From a virus: a stretch of DNA of 64,000 nucleotides. Positions 55,748-61,002 of this stretch are shown piece after piece. The stretch covers positions 89,003 through 153,002 of IMG/VR virus record IMGVR_UViG_3300017917_003053. One strand, 5' to 3'. The position numbers and the translations under genes were made by a program. The notes beneath the pieces were generated by a model. The model searched no databases, was not told the DNA's origin, and saw nothing but the letters and a program-made list of their open reading frames with translations. How positions within the stretch are numbered: position 1 is the first letter of the stretch; each line of letters opens with the position of its first letter.

Positions 55748-55775
55748 TTGACTTCTAAAGTTGGCATGGTATAAT
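55748..55775 (+). promoter_or_regulatory. Class A promoter for the 42-aa gene
   Basis: TTGACT, 16 bp, TATAAT, then GTCGATATAA. Members of class A share the GTCGATA after the -10. Confidence 0.8.
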
Positions 55776-55801
55776 GTCGATATAAAGGAAAAGGAAAGAA
55801 A

Positions 55802-55930
55802 ATGACAACGCTAATCGTGATCGGAAACAAGTACAAGGTTTATGCGGAAATGGGAAACGGCAAGCGTAGGCTGCTGGGAACGTTCAAGAGTAGCGATGAG
55901 GCTATTCGTTTTATGAACAACGTACGATAA
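55802..55930 (+). CDS. Small basic protein (42 aa)
   Basis: A 43-codon frame following an AGGAAAAGGAAAG ribosome stretch, start M-T-T-L-I-V-I-G-N-K-Y-K-V-Y. It ends A-I-R-F-M-N-N-V-R. Mostly beta-strand then helix, basic. No family recognised. It has its own class A promoter. Confidence 0.6.
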   Translation: MTTLIVIGNKYKVYAEMGNGKRRLLGTFKSSDEAIRFMNNVR

Positions 55931-55950
55931 AAATCGTAAGTTTTTCCCCA

Positions 55951-55978
55951 TTGACGATTCAAGAATCCTTGGTATAAT
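55951..55978 (+). promoter_or_regulatory. Class A promoter for the 52-aa gene
   Basis: TTGACG, 16 bp, TATAAT, followed by GTCGATATAAG. Confidence 0.8.
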
Positions 55979-56013
55979 GTCGATATAAGAAATAAGAGAG
56001 AAAGAAAGAGAGA

Positions 56014-56172
56014 ATGAACATGAGAAAGTATTTTGGTTCGGATGATGGTTATGATCGGTATCGTGATAACCGTGATGGATACGTTGACGCTCAAGCCAAA
56101 CTTGACGAACAGTATCGCGAACACCTTCGCTTCGTTGAAGAAATGAAGAAGAAGGAAGCCAAGAAGGCTTGA
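56014..56172 (+). CDS. Small charged protein (52 aa)
   Basis: A 53-codon frame with a GAGAG ribosome site and its own promoter. The sequence is strikingly Asp/Arg/Tyr-rich at the start (S-D-D-G-Y-D-R-Y-R-D-N-R-D-G-Y) and becomes a Lys/Glu helix. Its TGA overlaps the -35 box of the next promoter, showing how tightly units are packed. Unknown function. Confidence 0.6.
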   Translation: MNMRKYFGSDDGYDRYRDNRDGYVDAQAKLDEQYREHLRFVEEMKKKEAKKA

Positions 56173-56196
56173 CAACTAAAAAATAAGCGATATAAT
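56169..56196 (+). promoter_or_regulatory. Sigma70-like promoter for the 49-aa gene
   Basis: TTGACA, 16 bp, TATAAT. The -35 overlaps the stop codon of the previous gene. Lacks the GTCGATA extension of class A. Confidence 0.8.
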
Positions 56197-56218
56197 CGAG
56201 GAAAGAAAAGGAAAACAA

Positions 56219-56368
56219 ATGACCATTCAAATCCAAAACACTGTTCGCCGGTTGGTTGCTCGTCATGGATATTCGGCCACGTTTGTGCAGAATATGGGAG
56301 AGGGTATCTATCTGTACAGTATCGGTGGAATCATGTATCGTATTCGTGGTGATGGTACGATTCTCTAA
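56219..56368 (+). CDS. Small basic protein (49 aa)
   Basis: A 50-codon frame after a GGAAAA ribosome stretch: M-T-I-Q-I-Q-N-T-V-R-R-L-V-A-R-H-G-Y-S-A, basic N-terminus then a Gly/Tyr/Ile-rich strand region. Might be a nucleic-acid-binding fold, unsupported. Own promoter. Confidence 0.6.
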   Translation: MTIQIQNTVRRLVARHGYSATFVQNMGEGIYLYSIGGIMYRIRGDGTIL

Positions 56369-56371
56369 GCC

Positions 56372-56399
56372 TTGACAAATAAAAAGATATTGGTATAAT
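56372..56399 (+). promoter_or_regulatory. Sigma70-like promoter for the 63-aa gene
   Basis: TTGACA, 16 bp, TATAAT, directly after the stop codon of the upstream gene. Confidence 0.8.
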
Positions 56400-56421
56400 G
56401 GAAACAACCCCAAAGGAAAAG

Positions 56422-56613
56422 ATGATGAATAGCCTTGACAAGATTCTGGCCTCTATGCGTTCTGGTAAGTATGGTAGCGTGATCGACCCGAAGGGTAATG
56501 CTCACGTGGGCATCATTAACGCTATCATGCGTGAGGATGGTAGTGGTAAGAACTGGCTCGTTACACTGAGCAATCGTACAGTAAGTGAACAGGTGTTCAT
56601 TCACGCCACCTAA
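56422..56613 (+). CDS. Small protein (63 aa)
   Basis: Start at the ATG at 56422 (an ATG overlapping the -10 box at 56398 would lie upstream of the transcript start). AAAGGAAAAG serves as ribosome site. Sequence M-M-N-S-L-D-K-I-L-A-S-M-R-S-G-K-Y-G-S-V, ending S-E-Q-V-F-I-H-A-T. No family recognised. Its stop is inside a 7-bp C/G hairpin. Confidence 0.6.
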   Translation: MMNSLDKILASMRSGKYGSVIDPKGNAHVGIINAIMREDGSGKNWLVTLSNRTVSEQVFIHAT

Positions 56614-56630
56614 TGGGGGTTATCCCCCAT
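56613..56630. terminator. C/G-rich hairpin after the 63-aa gene
   Basis: ATGGGGG-TTAT-CCCCCAT, a perfect 7-bp stem that overlaps the stop codon. No T run follows. Similar hairpins occur near 57,036, 57,527 and 58,363; they may be partial terminators or RNA-stabilising stems. Confidence 0.4.
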
Positions 56631-56644
56631 ACCGAGGGGATTCG

Positions 56645-56688
56645 GGCCGCCGGTTTTGACGTAACTCCTTACGCCATAACGACTTAGG
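56645..56688. repeat. Compound intergenic element, copy 2
   Basis: GGCCGCCGGTTTTGACGTAA then CTCCTT ... ATAACGACTTAGG. Nearly the same block as copy 3 (57056). Confidence 0.65.
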
Positions 56689-56738
56689 GCTAATCTGAAC
56701 ATCGTATCGATCAGGTGTTTAGTAGAATAAAATATATT

Positions 56739-56752
56739 GGCATGGTATTTGC
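56739..56752 (+). promoter_or_regulatory. Sigma54-like -24/-12 element, copy 2
   Basis: TTGGCATGGTATTTGCTG, GG-N10-GC exact. Same arrangement as copy 1: it is followed by the CCTTAC/GTAAGG repeat and a class A promoter. Confidence 0.5.
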
Positions 56753-56762
56753 TGTAGAGAAA

Positions 56763-56780
56763 CCTTACGACATTGTAAGG
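56763..56780. repeat. Inverted repeat CCTTAC/GTAAGG, copy 2
   Basis: CCTTAC-GACATT-GTAAGG, 10 nt after the sigma54-like -12 element. Confidence 0.6.
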
Positions 56781-56789
56781 AAAGTTTTT

Positions 56790-56817
56790 TTGACTTCTAA
56801 AGAATCTATGGTATAAT
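56790..56817 (+). promoter_or_regulatory. Class A promoter for the 57-aa gene
   Basis: TTGACT, 16 bp, TATAAT, then GTCGATATAAG. The first 16 nt of the promoter (TTGACTTCTAAAG...) are shared with the promoter at 55748. Confidence 0.8.
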
Positions 56818-56849
56818 GTCGATATAAGAGAAAGAAAGAGAGAAAGAGA

Positions 56850-57023
56850 ATGAATCCTAAGACTATCAATGATGCTCGTGCTGTTGTGTGGACTTCCTCA
56901 GTAGAGATTGCCAATACCTACTGCCTGTATATCGACGGTGTACTGGTACTGAACAGCCTTCCACTAGATGAGTTCTACCCCCTCTTGCGTAGGGCTATCG
57001 ATGGTGTGAAGAACATGGCATGA
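56850..57023 (+). CDS. Small protein (57 aa)
   Basis: 58 codons, M-N-P-K-T-I-N-D-A-R-A-V-V-W-T, with a GAGAAAGAGA ribosome stretch. It ends D-G-V-K-N-M-A. Contains Y-C-L-Y-I-D-G-V-L-V-L, a strand-turn-strand segment. No family recognised. Confidence 0.6.
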   Translation: MNPKTINDARAVVWTSSVEIANTYCLYIDGVLVLNSLPLDEFYPLLRRAIDGVKNMA

Positions 57024-57035
57024 ACATATGTTTAC

Positions 57036-57052
57036 TCCCCCATTAGGGGGGA
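57036..57052. terminator. C/G-rich hairpin after the 57-aa gene
   Basis: TCCCCC-ATTA-GGGGGGA, no T run. Located just before compound element copy 3. Confidence 0.4.
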
Positions 57053-57055
57053 TTC

Positions 57056-57100
57056 GGACCGCCGGTTTTGACGTAAACCCTTGTGACATAACAACTTAGG
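57056..57100. repeat. Compound intergenic element, copy 3
   Basis: GGACCGCCGGTTTTGACGTAA then ACCCTTGTG ... ATAACAACTTAGG. The GCCGGTTTTGACGTAA part is identical to copy 2. Confidence 0.65.
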
Positions 57101-57168
57101 AACAGTATCACCTAATCCAGACCGCTAGCAAACCCCGTGCCACGGAATAGAAAATCGAAGTGCTGGAA

Positions 57169-57281
57169 TATTGAGCAGTTAAGATAGGCGAGGTGTTGCA
57201 AAATGCTACACTACCATAGTTTTAGGCCGAGTTATGCGTAGCAAAATGCTACACCACTGTAGCAAAATGCAACGCTCAATA
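57169..57281. promoter_or_regulatory. Bracketed triple-repeat region, possible activator site
   Basis: Three 17-mers fit GTWGCAAAATGCWACRC, starting at 57195, 57238 and 57259 (43 and 21 nt apart, close to whole helical turns). They are enclosed by TATTGAGC (57169) and GCTCAATA (57274). The last copy ends about 73 nt upstream of the perfect sigma54-like element at 57348, the usual distance range for activator sites. Confidence 0.5.
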
Positions 57282-57306
57282 TCTAAGCACAAAAAATGTC
57301 ATAGCG

Positions 57307-57322
57307 TTTTCCCCGAGGAAAA
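57307..57322. repeat. Perfect hairpin TTTTCC/GGAAAA
   Basis: TTTTCC-CCGA-GGAAAA, in the gap between the triple repeat and the sigma54-like site. Role unknown. Confidence 0.4.
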
Positions 57323-57341
57323 CACCATTTCAGAATATTTC

Positions 57342-57370
57342 TTGATTGGCACGGCGATTGCTCTTATATA
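57342..57370 (+). promoter_or_regulatory. Overlapping sigma70-like and sigma54-like promoters for the 41-aa gene
   Basis: TTGGCACGGCGATTGCTC (GG at 57348, GC at 57360) fits TGGCACG-N4-TTGCW fully, the best of the five sigma54-like sites. A weaker sigma70 candidate (TTGATT, 17 bp, TATATA) overlaps it. The triple repeat sits upstream. Confidence 0.6.
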
Positions 57371-57395
57371 GGGTATAAGAAAGAGAGAGTTAGAT

Positions 57396-57521
57396 ATGAG
57401 ATGGTTGGTTTTTAATAGTCGGATGGATGTGATTGGTACGGTTTTTGCTGATAACTACACTGCTGCCTTTATCGAGGCTCGTCGTATGTTTCGGAATGTG
57501 GACTATATTCAGGAAATCTGA
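57396..57521 (+). CDS. Small protein (41 aa)
   Basis: 42 codons starting M-R-W-L-V-F-N-S-R-M-D-V-I-G-T. A GAGAGAG ribosome stretch precedes it. Ends N-V-D-Y-I-Q-E-I. It is the only small gene whose promoter is best explained by a sigma54-like site, so its expression may be regulated differently. Unknown function. Confidence 0.55.
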   Translation: MRWLVFNSRMDVIGTVFADNYTAAFIEARRMFRNVDYIQEI

Positions 57522-57522
57522 A

Positions 57523-57543
57523 ACTTCCCCCGAAATGGGGGTT
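57523..57543. terminator. C/G-rich hairpin after the 41-aa gene
   Basis: CCCCC-GAAAT-GGGGG with flanking AA/TT pairs, immediately after the stop codon. No T run. Confidence 0.4.
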
Positions 57544-57569
57544 GCGACGGCGGAAAAGTTTGGTATAAT
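57542..57569 (+). promoter_or_regulatory. Sigma70-like promoter for the 44-aa gene
   Basis: TTGCGA, 16 bp, TATAAT. The -35 lies inside the end of the hairpin. Confidence 0.7.
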
Positions 57570-57596
57570 GCTAGAAAGAAAGAAAGAGAGTTAGTT

Positions 57597-57731
57597 ATGA
57601 ATGAGTTGGTTTTTTTCGTTTCCGATTGCTGTGGTTGTGAGAGTAACCCGGATTATGGTATCTGCTCTGCTTGTGGTGAGCATTGTGAAATCGTAACCGA
57701 AGTCTATAAAATCGAAAAAGAAATCGCTTGA
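57597..57731 (+). CDS. Small Cys-rich, probable zinc-binding protein (44 aa)
   Basis: 45 codons. Residues 11-30 hold C-C-G-C ... C-S-A-C-G-E-H-C; the pattern fits a small zinc ribbon. It ends V-Y-K-I-E-K-E-I-A. Ribosome site GAGAG. Zinc ribbon proteins this small in phages often bind host polymerase or nucleases, but that is inference only. TGA overlaps the next -35. Confidence 0.6.
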   Translation: MNELVFFVSDCCGCESNPDYGICSACGEHCEIVTEVYKIEKEIA

Positions 57732-57755
57732 CCTTTCAAGTCTACCCTGTATAAT
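57728..57755 (+). promoter_or_regulatory. Class A promoter for the 66-aa gene
   Basis: TTGACC, 16 bp, TATAAT, GTCGATAAG. Confidence 0.8.
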
Positions 57756-57792
57756 GTCGATAAGTAAGAAAGAGAAAGAAAAGGAAAAGAAA

Positions 57793-57993
57793 ATGGAACT
57801 GACTGCTAACGAACTGCGTGATATTCACCTTGCCATCATCTATCGTGAGAATCGGATTCTGGATACCATCCTTCCGATCATGAAGAGTGAAGAAAAGGAA
57901 GCCTATGTTGAGGAAGCCTCTAGGCTCCACGCTCTGCGTGAGAAGGTTTGTCGGATGACTCTGGAAGCCGAACTGGGTTTCAGCCTCTCTTGA
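57793..57993 (+). CDS. Small helical protein (66 aa)
   Basis: Starts at the ATG after AAGGAAAAG (57793); an ATG at 57754 is inside the promoter. Fully helical: M-E-L-T-A-N-E-L-R-D-I-H-L-A-I-I, then K-S-E-E-K-E-A-Y. No family recognised. The TGA overlaps the -35 of the next promoter. Confidence 0.6.
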   Translation: MELTANELRDIHLAIIYRENRILDTILPIMKSEEKEAYVEEASRLHALREKVCRMTLEAELGFSLS

Positions 57994-58018
57994 CAGCACA
58001 AAAAAAGTTTGCTAGAAT
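57990..58018 (+). promoter_or_regulatory. Sigma70-like promoter for the 109-aa gene
   Basis: TTGACA, 17 bp, TAGAAT. One of three promoters here with a 17 bp spacer. Confidence 0.7.
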
Positions 58019-58050
58019 CCATCATCATCAGTAACCCAAAGGAAAAGAAA

Positions 58051-58380
58051 ATGGCTACCAAGTTCAAGATTATCGAAGATGCCAAGCGTCAGGCTCGCAT
58101 GTGCTTTTTGGGAATCGCTATTCCCCACCAGCCTAGCCTTGCCGATGGAGTTTACGGGCCGATCCGTAGCGAGAAGGTTTTGAAGTTCAACCGTAAGGCT
58201 CTCCGTCGTGCTGGTAGCGTCAAGACCGAAAAGGCTGACCCCCGCTACAAGGGGGGTGATGATCTGATGATCGTAAAGGTTGGCAAGCCGGGTTCAGCAG
58301 AACGCAAGGCCGCACTGGCCGAACAATATGCTGCGATCCTCGCTTGTGGTGAGGAGATCTCCCCCTTTGCGGAGGGGTGA
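58051..58380 (+). CDS. Unknown basic protein (109 aa)
   Basis: Starts at 58051 after AAAGGAAAAG. Basic, with K-F-K-I-I-E-D-A-K-R-Q-A-R-M-C-F, a Pro/Gly loop, and an Ala/Lys-rich end. Not recognised. A C/G-rich hairpin overlaps its stop. Confidence 0.6.
   Translation: MATKFKIIEDAKRQARMCFLGIAIPHQPSLADGVYGPIRSEKVLKFNRKALRRAGSVKTEKADPRYKGGDDLMIVKVGKPGSAERKAALAEQYAAILACGEEISPFAEG
58363..58379. terminator. C/G-rich hairpin at the end of the 109-aa gene
   Basis: CCCCT-TTGCGG-AGGGG, overlaps the stop codon, no T run. Confidence 0.35.
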
Positions 58381-58423
58381 TCTTTTGTACACTACACTTT
58401 AGTGGGGGTGGATGTCAAAATGG

Positions 58424-58472
58424 CAGCCGGCGGGTCGAAATCGTTGTAAGTGCTTGTGAGATAACGACTTAG
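58424..58472. repeat. Compound intergenic element, copy 4
   Basis: GCCGGCGGGTCGAAATCG then TTGTAAGTGCTTGTGAG and ATAACGACTTAGA. The GTAAG ... CTTA(G) halves are partly complementary, so copies of this element can fold. Confidence 0.6.
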
Positions 58473-58487
58473 AACATAAATTCAAAT

Positions 58488-58501
58488 GGCATCATATTTG
58501 C
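58488..58501 (+). promoter_or_regulatory. Sigma54-like -24/-12 element, copy 4
   Basis: ATGGCATCATATTTGCTTT, GG-N10-GC exact. No CCTTAC/GTAAGG repeat after it. The class A promoter at 58566 follows. Confidence 0.45.
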
Positions 58502-58565
58502 TTTTAGCATAGTCTGTGCCAAAACTTGGTCAAAATTTCTTGACATCAAAATCTAGATTTTTCTC

Positions 58566-58593
58566 TTGCAATCTCAAGTCTAGGCTGTATAAT
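58566..58593 (+). promoter_or_regulatory. Class A promoter for the 105-aa gene
   Basis: TTGCAA, 16 bp, TATAAT, GTCGATATAA. Confidence 0.75.
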
Positions 58594-58620
58594 GTCGATA
58601 TAACCACTAAGGAGAAGAAA

Positions 58621-58938
58621 ATGACTCACGCCGAAGCGACTAAGATGGTTTTGGGAAAGCGTAACCGTAGCCAGCGTAAGGTTGGCAACAATACCTACGC
58701 CTACATTCAGGCTGATGGTAGCGTTGCTATCGAACTGCATGGTACTAACGTGGTGGTGATTTATCCCGACGATAGTGTGATGCTGAACAGTGGTGGATAT
58801 CGTACGCATACTACCAAAAAGCGTATCAACCAGTATTCACCCGTTAAGGTTTACCAGAAAAACTTTGAATGGTTCCTGTCGGATGGTACAGAGTTTGAGG
58901 ATCGTATGATCGTAACCCCCGATTGGGTGGTGGTGTGA
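58621..58938 (+). CDS. Conserved small phage protein of the LHGTNVV...LNSGGYRT type (105 aa)
   Basis: Starts at 58621 with AAGGAGAAG. The core N-T-Y-A-Y-I-Q-A-D-G-S-V-A-I-E-L-H-G-T-N-V-V and V-M-L-N-S-G-G-Y-R-T-H-T-T-K-K-R-I is a pattern I know from many phages of unrelated hosts, where it is a small protein of unknown function. Own class A promoter. Ends W-V-V-V. Confidence 0.7.
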   Translation: MTHAEATKMVLGKRNRSQRKVGNNTYAYIQADGSVAIELHGTNVVVIYPDDSVMLNSGGYRTHTTKKRINQYSPVKVYQKNFEWFLSDGTEFEDRMIVTPDWVVV

Positions 58939-59116
58939 TGTATAAACTTACTATTTATGATCTGTTAAAATATTCTGTTAAAAAATGGAACTAAAGAAAG
59001 GGGCTAAGGATGGCCGATCTATATATGGACTGGACTAGTTTCGGTGTGGGATTTACTCTTGGTATTATTTGTGTTTGGTTTGTTTGTGATCTTGTTTTTC
59101 CAATAAGGAAGTGAAT

Positions 59117-59194
59117 ATGCGTACAGGTGATGCAATCGTTCTTTCTATTTCATTCGTGATCGGATGTATAGCGGCTTGGATTGTGAACAGTTGA
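59117..59194 (+). CDS. Small single-pass membrane protein (25 aa)
   Basis: 26 codons after AAGGAAG: M-R-T-G-D then a hydrophobic stretch (A-I-V-L-S-I-S-F-V-I-G-C-I-A-A-W-I-V) long enough for one membrane span. Length makes it uncertain. It follows an 18-codon and a 26-codon frame that I do not support. Confidence 0.4.
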   Translation: MRTGDAIVLSISFVIGCIAAWIVNS

Positions 59195-59209
59195 CGCAAA
59201 GCCTTGCTG

Positions 59210-59240
59210 CGTAAGGACTTACGATAGACTCGCCGGGCCG
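59210..59240. repeat. Compound intergenic element, short form (copy 5)
   Basis: CGTAAG-GA-CTTACG perfect palindrome, then a GC-rich CGCCGGGCCG. Element order here is reversed relative to copies 1-4. A sigma54-like site follows. Confidence 0.5.
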
Positions 59241-59250
59241 CGATTTTTTT

Positions 59251-59264
59251 GGCATGATATTTGC
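59251..59264 (+). promoter_or_regulatory. Sigma54-like -24/-12 element, copy 5
   Basis: TTTTTTTGGCATGATATTTGCTA, GG-N10-GC exact, between the short compound element and inverted repeat copy 3. Confidence 0.5.
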
Positions 59265-59300
59265 TACATAGCAAGCGGTGTGCCAAACGCATGTCCGAAG

Positions 59301-59318
59301 CCTTACGACATTGTAAGG
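59301..59318. repeat. Inverted repeat CCTTAC/GTAAGG, copy 3
   Basis: CCTTAC-GACATT-GTAAGG, same loop as copy 2. Confidence 0.6.
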
Positions 59319-59341
59319 AAAAAATATTTGTGGTGGTAGGC

Positions 59342-59369
59342 TTGACAAGCCGATAATCTACTGTAGAAT
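59342..59369 (+). promoter_or_regulatory. Class B promoter for the 70-aa gene
   Basis: TTGACA, 16 bp spacer containing GCCGATAAT, TAGAAT. Class B promoters share (G)CCGATAA inside the spacer. Confidence 0.75.
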
Positions 59370-59394
59370 CAGTGCATCACCCGGAGAGAAAAAG

Positions 59395-59607
59395 ATGCTC
59401 AACTCTTTTGACGATGTTAACCGGATTCTGGACGAACTGGCAGCGGCGGAGATTCTTGAGCCGATGGTCGAGCCGATTGATGAGAGCGATTGTCACCCGA
59501 TGGATTGGGCCGAAGTTACGGGTCTGGCCGATGAGTTGGTCGATGAGATTTATCCAGAGCCGCAAACTATGCTTGACGCGGATGGATTTGTGTGGTATGT
59601 TACTTGA
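59395..59607 (+). CDS. Small acidic protein (70 aa)
   Basis: 71 codons after CCGGAGAG. Acidic: L-N-S-F-D-D-V-N-R-I-L-D-E-L-A-A-A-E, with many Glu and Asp. Possibly translated together with the next gene, 15 nt downstream. No family recognised. Confidence 0.6.
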   Translation: MLNSFDDVNRILDELAAAEILEPMVEPIDESDCHPMDWAEVTGLADELVDEIYPEPQTMLDADGFVWYVT

Positions 59608-59622
59608 AAAGGAGAAAGACAG

Positions 59623-59859
59623 ATGAGTCACCCTGACCCTTGCTACGATCCCGATAACTCTTATGAGGATGATAACATGGACTACCATGATGATACTGCC
59701 GATGCTATCTATGATGATTACAATGATTTCTATGATGATAGCATGGATGGTGACCACGATTCCGCAATGACTAGTTGCGGTTGGGGAACCGATGAGGATT
59801 ACGGACATTTTGGGGACGATATTGATTCCTTTCACGACTACTATGGAGATGATTGCTGA
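59623..59859 (+). CDS. Extremely acidic Asp/Tyr-rich protein (78 aa)
   Basis: 78 residues with about 25 Asp and 2 Glu and no Lys or Arg, plus many Tyr and His. The whole chain carries very high negative charge. Ribosome site AAGGAG. Such proteins in phages include DNA mimics that block restriction or DNA-binding host proteins, but also metal-binding proteins, so the role is open. Stop overlaps the next start (TGATG). Confidence 0.65.
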   Translation: MSHPDPCYDPDNSYEDDNMDYHDDTADAIYDDYNDFYDDSMDGDHDSAMTSCGWGTDEDYGHFGDDIDSFHDYYGDDC

Positions 59860-60098
59860 TGAGACAGTCTAAGTGTGTTGTAACGGTTACGGATACTTTT
59901 GGTGGTGAGCCTAACTATGGTTGGGTTAAGCGTTATGAGTTTGCTCCTCGTAATGCAGAGTCTCAACGTAGTGTGATTCGTCAGGCTAAGGCTCTGGCAA
60001 ACATGACCGCAGTAAAGGCCGATACTTATGATTATGGTGATGGCTATACGGTGAAGCCGCGAGGCTACAACCAAGTCATTTTTGTGGATTTTGAGTAA
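59859..60098 (+). CDS. Conserved small phage protein (79 aa)
   Basis: ATG at 59859 overlaps the previous stop by one base. The pattern C-V-V-T-V-T-D-T-F-G-G-E-P-N-Y-G-W-V-K-R-Y-E-F and K-P-R-G-Y-N-Q-V-I-F-V-D occurs in other phages as far as I recall, role unknown. Probably co-translated with the acidic protein. Confidence 0.65.
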   Translation: MRQSKCVVTVTDTFGGEPNYGWVKRYEFAPRNAESQRSVIRQAKALANMTAVKADTYDYGDGYTVKPRGYNQVIFVDFE

Positions 60099-60107
60099 AG
60101 TCAGGAC

Positions 60108-60135
60108 TTGACAACGGTCGATAGTAAGGTATACT
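60108..60135 (+). promoter_or_regulatory. Class B promoter for the 135-aa gene
   Basis: TTGACA, 16 bp with GTCGATAG, TATACT. Confidence 0.75.
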
Positions 60136-60168
60136 TCACGAAGGTTTCAACTACTAAGAAAGGTTTTT

Positions 60169-60576
60169 ATGAACGAAGTTTTTATGTATGGTTTTTTTGG
60201 TTTCGCTGTTCTCTCTGGCATTCTTGCTTTCTGCTTGTTCCATCTGTATTGTGGTCTTCGTGCTAGTCTTTCTTGTGCATCGGTTGGCGATATTTATAAC
60301 TTTGAATATCTTCAGCCAGTTACTGGTACTTATGAGCGATTCATGGCTAAGGTTATCGATGTTCATCAGTTCACCGATGACTATCTTGCTAGGCTGAATA
60401 GTAAGAGTCGTTATCGTAAACATGATAATAACTTCAAGCGTACTAAGCATCTTGTTACTGCTCAAATGCCGGATGGTACTATTCGTAACTTTTATGCTGA
60501 ACGTACTCGCAATGTGCGTCGTCCCCTCCTTGGTGGGGTAGCATTCAAGACCGGCTTGGCAAGCCTCCTCTTCTGA
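60169..60576 (+). CDS. Membrane-anchored protein (135 aa)
   Basis: Residues 5-28 (F-M-Y-G-F-F-G-F-A-V-L-S-G-I-L-A-F) form one membrane span near the N-terminus. The rest is a basic cytoplasmic or periplasmic domain with R-T-K-H-L-V-T-A-Q-M. Unknown function. Hairpins with C/G arms lie inside and at the end of the gene. Confidence 0.6.
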   Translation: MNEVFMYGFFGFAVLSGILAFCLFHLYCGLRASLSCASVGDIYNFEYLQPVTGTYERFMAKVIDVHQFTDDYLARLNSKSRYRKHDNNFKRTKHLVTAQMPDGTIRNFYAERTRNVRRPLLGGVAFKTGLASLLF

Positions 60577-60596
60577 GGGGGTTCTGCCAAAATGGC

Positions 60597-60645
60597 AGCC
60601 GGGCCGCCGATTTTAACGTAACTCCTTGTGTATCAACCACTTAGG
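60597..60645. repeat. Compound intergenic element, copy 6
   Basis: GCCGGGCCGCCGATTTTAACG, then TAACTCCTTGTG and ACCACTTAGGA. The GCCAAAATGGCAGCCGG lead-in also resembles the one before copy 4. Confidence 0.6.
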
Positions 60646-60663
60646 ACGATTAAAGTTTTTCTC

Positions 60664-60691
60664 TTGACACGCCGATAATATCCTGTATGAT
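60664..60691 (+). promoter_or_regulatory. Class B promoter for the 56-aa gene
   Basis: TTGACA, 16 bp containing GCCGATAATA, TATGAT. The predicted start is the A of the following ATG. Confidence 0.75.
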
Positions 60692-60697
60692 ACCAGT

Positions 60698-60868
60698 ATG
60701 AATACTTATGATTGCTATGTTGGAAGTTCGTGGCGTGTTTTCAAACATGGTCGATTTATTGGCTATGTTGTGGCCTTTAGTGAGTATTATGCTTGGCAAA
60801 AGGCTAAGGATAAGTATGGTAATGATTTGAGAATAGAAAAGGTTTTGGCCCCATCTTCTAACGGTTAG
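60698..60868 (+). CDS. Small, probably leaderless protein overlapping tRNA-Glu (56 aa)
   Basis: 57 codons, M-N-T-Y-D-C-Y-V-G-S-S-W-R-V-F. There is no room for a ribosome site between the -10 box and the ATG; the expected transcript starts at the ATG. It resembles a small beta protein. Its last 22 nt lie inside the tRNA gene. Confidence 0.55.
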   Translation: MNTYDCYVGSSWRVFKHGRFIGYVVAFSEYYAWQKAKDKYGNDLRIEKVLAPSSNG

Positions 60869-60918
60869 GAAATCGGATTTTCGCTCCGAGAATCGGGGTT
60901 CGAGTCCCCGTGGGGTCA
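60847..60918 (+). tRNA. tRNA-Glu (UUC)
   Basis: A full cloverleaf: acceptor GGCCCCA with TGGGGTC (one G-U), D arm TTC/GGA, anticodon stem TCGGA/TCCGA with a seven-base loop TTTTCGC (anticodon UUC, Glu), T arm CGGGG-TTCGAGT-CCCCG. The discriminator is A and no CCA is encoded, so host CCA addition is needed. Phage tRNAs often match codons of the phage. It lies directly before the structured RNA unit. Confidence 0.9.
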
Positions 60919-61002
60919 TTAGAAAGTGTATCAGCATATCCTATCGGATTGCCGGTCGTGCTGATAGTCAGCCAACATAAAAGATTCTTGAAGAGATAGG
61001 GG

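Noticed and set aside
56365-56604. Minus-strand frames opposite early genes (for example 55811-56413, 59377-59835)
   Set aside because: They run across several promoters and genes on the plus strand and contain no ribosome site or recognisable product.
57195-57275. CRISPR-like array
   Set aside because: Three 17-mers with unequal short gaps (26 and 4 nt); not repeats of 25-40 nt with uniform spacers.
58938-58994. 18-codon frame directly after the 105-aa gene (ATG overlapping TGA)
   Set aside because: Too short and with no similarity I can see; cannot be told from chance.
59009-59113. 26-codon frame M-A-D-L-Y-M-D-W; removing one T in the T4 run at 59038-59041 would open a 34-aa membrane protein
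   Set aside because: Possible frameshifted small membrane gene, but a sequencing error or chance hydrophobic frame cannot be excluded.
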